Positions 62,982-64,000 of a DNA stretch of 64,000 nucleotides are shown one piece after another. This DNA comes from JAJVID01 sp963743425 (GTDB lineage Bacteria; Acidobacteriota; Blastocatellia; RBC074), in the NCBI GenBank assembly GCA_963743425.1, contig CAVUPU010000009.1, forward strand, positions 744,001 through 808,000, read 5' to 3'. Each line of letters starts with the position of its first letter. Position 1 is the first letter of the stretch. The translations under genes and the position numbers were made by a program. The notes below the pieces were generated by a model. It did not search any database and had not been told where the DNA came from. It was given only the letters and a program-made list of their open reading frames with translations.

Positions 62982-64000
62982 TCATTCGTGGCGCAAAGCG
63001 ACCAGCGGATCGACCTTCGTCGCCCGCCACGCCGGAACGAAGCAGGCCGCGAGCGCCACCGCCAAAAGCAACAACGCGATGACCGTGAACGTTGCCGGGT
63101 CGGTCGGGCTCACGCCGTAGAGCATCTGCGTCAGCAGCCGGGTCAGGCCCAGGGCGGCGAGGAGTCCAAGCGTCACTCCGCCGAGCGCCATCTTCATTCC
63201 GTGATTTATGACAAGACGTAGAATGTCTTTGCGTCCTGCGCCCAGCGCGATGCGGACGCCGAGTTCGTGTGCGCGTTGGCCGACGAGATATGAAATGACG
63301 CCGTAGAGGCCGACACTCGCCAGCAGGAGCGCCATTGTGGCGAACGCGCCGAGCAGTGTCATCGAGAAGCGCCGGCGGGTGAGCGTGCCGGCGATCACCT
63401 CATTCATCGTCTGAAGTCCGAAGATGACATTCTGGCTGTTCTGGCTTTGAACAACGCGGCGGATCGAATTGAAGATCGCCGGTCCCATAACTCCCGAAGC
63501 CCCCTCGGAACGCGCCATCACGCTTACGCCGGCAGGCACGAGCGCCAGCGTGTTGTTCGAGAGCGACCTGAACGGGAGGTAGAGCTGCTCCTGGAGCGCG
63601 TACGTGTCGTCCGAATCGAGACCAAACTGTTTCACGTGCCCGACCACTCCGACGATCTGCCTCTGGGCTTCTTCGCCATCCAGGTTGAGGCGCTTGCCGA
63701 GAGGGTTTTCGTTTGGGAAATATTTACGGGCAAAGACCTCGTCAATCACCGCGACATTCGGAGATCGTTCATTATCCTGATCGGTGAAAAAGCGACCCTG
63801 CTTGAGAGGGATGCCCATGGTTGTCAGGTAAGCGGGTTCGACCCTGTAGACCAGCGCCATGTTCATCGCGCTTTGACTCGCAGGTCTGGGCTGGCCTTCG
63901 AGCCAGAAGTAAAGGTCGTCCTCGCCCTGCATGGGAGTCGATCCCCACGAGAGTGAAGCCGCCCGAACACCCGGCGTGGAGCTGAGCTTGTCGCTGAGCT
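62982..64000 (-). CDS. MacB-like ABC transporter permease (ADOP type), 3' part, cut by window edge
   Basis: The frame is open from the right edge (LSDKLSSTPGVRAASLSWGS at the edge) to TGA 62984-62982, about 339 codons. An extracytoplasmic MacB-PCD-like part (YLTTMGIPLKQGRFFTDQDN, VAVIDEVFARKYFPNENPLG, QIVGVVGHVKQFGLDSDD) is followed by the FtsX permease domain (FSMTLLGAFATMALLLASVG, YLVGQRAHELGVRIALGAGR) and the end KVDPLVALRHE. This is the second half of the duplicated permeases that acidobacteria carry in many copies. An internal ATG at 63932 is not the true start. A tandem relative survives as the fragment at 62790. Confidence 0.9.
   Translation of the reverse strand, partial: LSDKLSSTPGVRAASLSWGSTPMQGEDDLYFWLEGQPRPASQSAMNMALVYRVEPAYLTTMGIPLKQGRFFTDQDNERSPNVAVIDEVFARKYFPNENPLGKRLNLDGEEAQRQIVGVVGHVKQFGLDSDDTYALQEQLYLPFRSLSNNTLALVPAGVSVMARSEGASGVMGPAIFNSIRRVVQSQNSQNVIFGLQTMNEVIAGTLTRRRFSMTLLGAFATMALLLASVGLYGVISYLVGQRAHELGVRIALGAGRKDILRLVINHGMKMALGGVTLGLLAALGLTRLLTQMLYGVSPTDPATFTVIALLLLAVALAACFVPAWRATKVDPLVALRHE

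Overview
The window is GC-rich bacterial DNA, most likely from an acidobacterium, plausibly class Blastocatellia. Four family-level signs support this: tandem VWFA-related proteins of the acidobacterial type (24185-26423), a carboxypeptidase-regulatory-domain TonB-dependent receptor of the Oar type (57052-60567), a MacB-like permease of the acidobacterial duplicated-permease (ADOP) type at the right edge, and a DUF1800 protein at the left edge. The taxonomic call is inference from families; no rRNA or tRNA gene is present.

Layout. 1-807 is the 5' part of a DUF1800 gene. 1210-5407 holds a patatin phospholipase fused to a STAND-type ATPase, followed by a Gly-Val-repeat membrane protein and an ATPase that appear to be one gene cut by an in-frame TAG. 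5414-6169 is a DUF374 acyltransferase. 6437-9558 (minus) is a TIR plus KGGTGR ATPase plus TRAFs-binding cassette whose second gene is broken three times. 9772-10953 carries three small membrane proteins. 11091-15948 is recO and ppdK, the latter interrupted by a full-size intein at its catalytic histidine loop. 16068-17045 is a PIN-type toxin-antitoxin module flanked by a second copy of the ppdK 3' end. 17329-22961 (minus) is a TIR protein plus a nSTAND1 ATPase with fourteen WD40 repeats. 23363-33252 holds exported and housekeeping genes: VWA proteins, STAS, two PLP dehydratases, accD, an M28 peptidase and a CPBP protease. 33451-37820 is a third TIR/ATPase/WD40 operon. 37887-41493 has a TumE-like module, an ABC exporter and a GxxExxY gene preceded by 209-bp tandem repeats. 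41626-51245 holds TonB-like, rsmI, ROK kinase, VWA, YihY and NHL-repeat genes. 51370-56435 (minus) is a cytochrome c oxidase operon. 57052-64000 holds the TonB receptor, an IS1634-like element and MacB-like permease genes.

Two themes stand out. First, three TIR-containing operons and one patatin-containing locus, all built on STAND or ParA-like NTPases with WD40, TPR or TRAFs-binding sensor parts, lie within 38 kb. They look like immune or regulated-cell-death modules, and several are decaying (one amber codon, one opal codon, two frameshifts). Second, the intergenic DNA is filled with several families of long palindromes. Copies of these sit inside or at the edges of genes, including in-frame copies inside two STAND ATPases, the apparent N-terminus of the M28 peptidase and the C-terminus of a cox-operon gene. 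One palindrome is itself split by the IS element, and its other arm allows the original target to be reconstructed.

All positions, motifs and repeats were read by eye. Family names come from motif recognition, without database searches.
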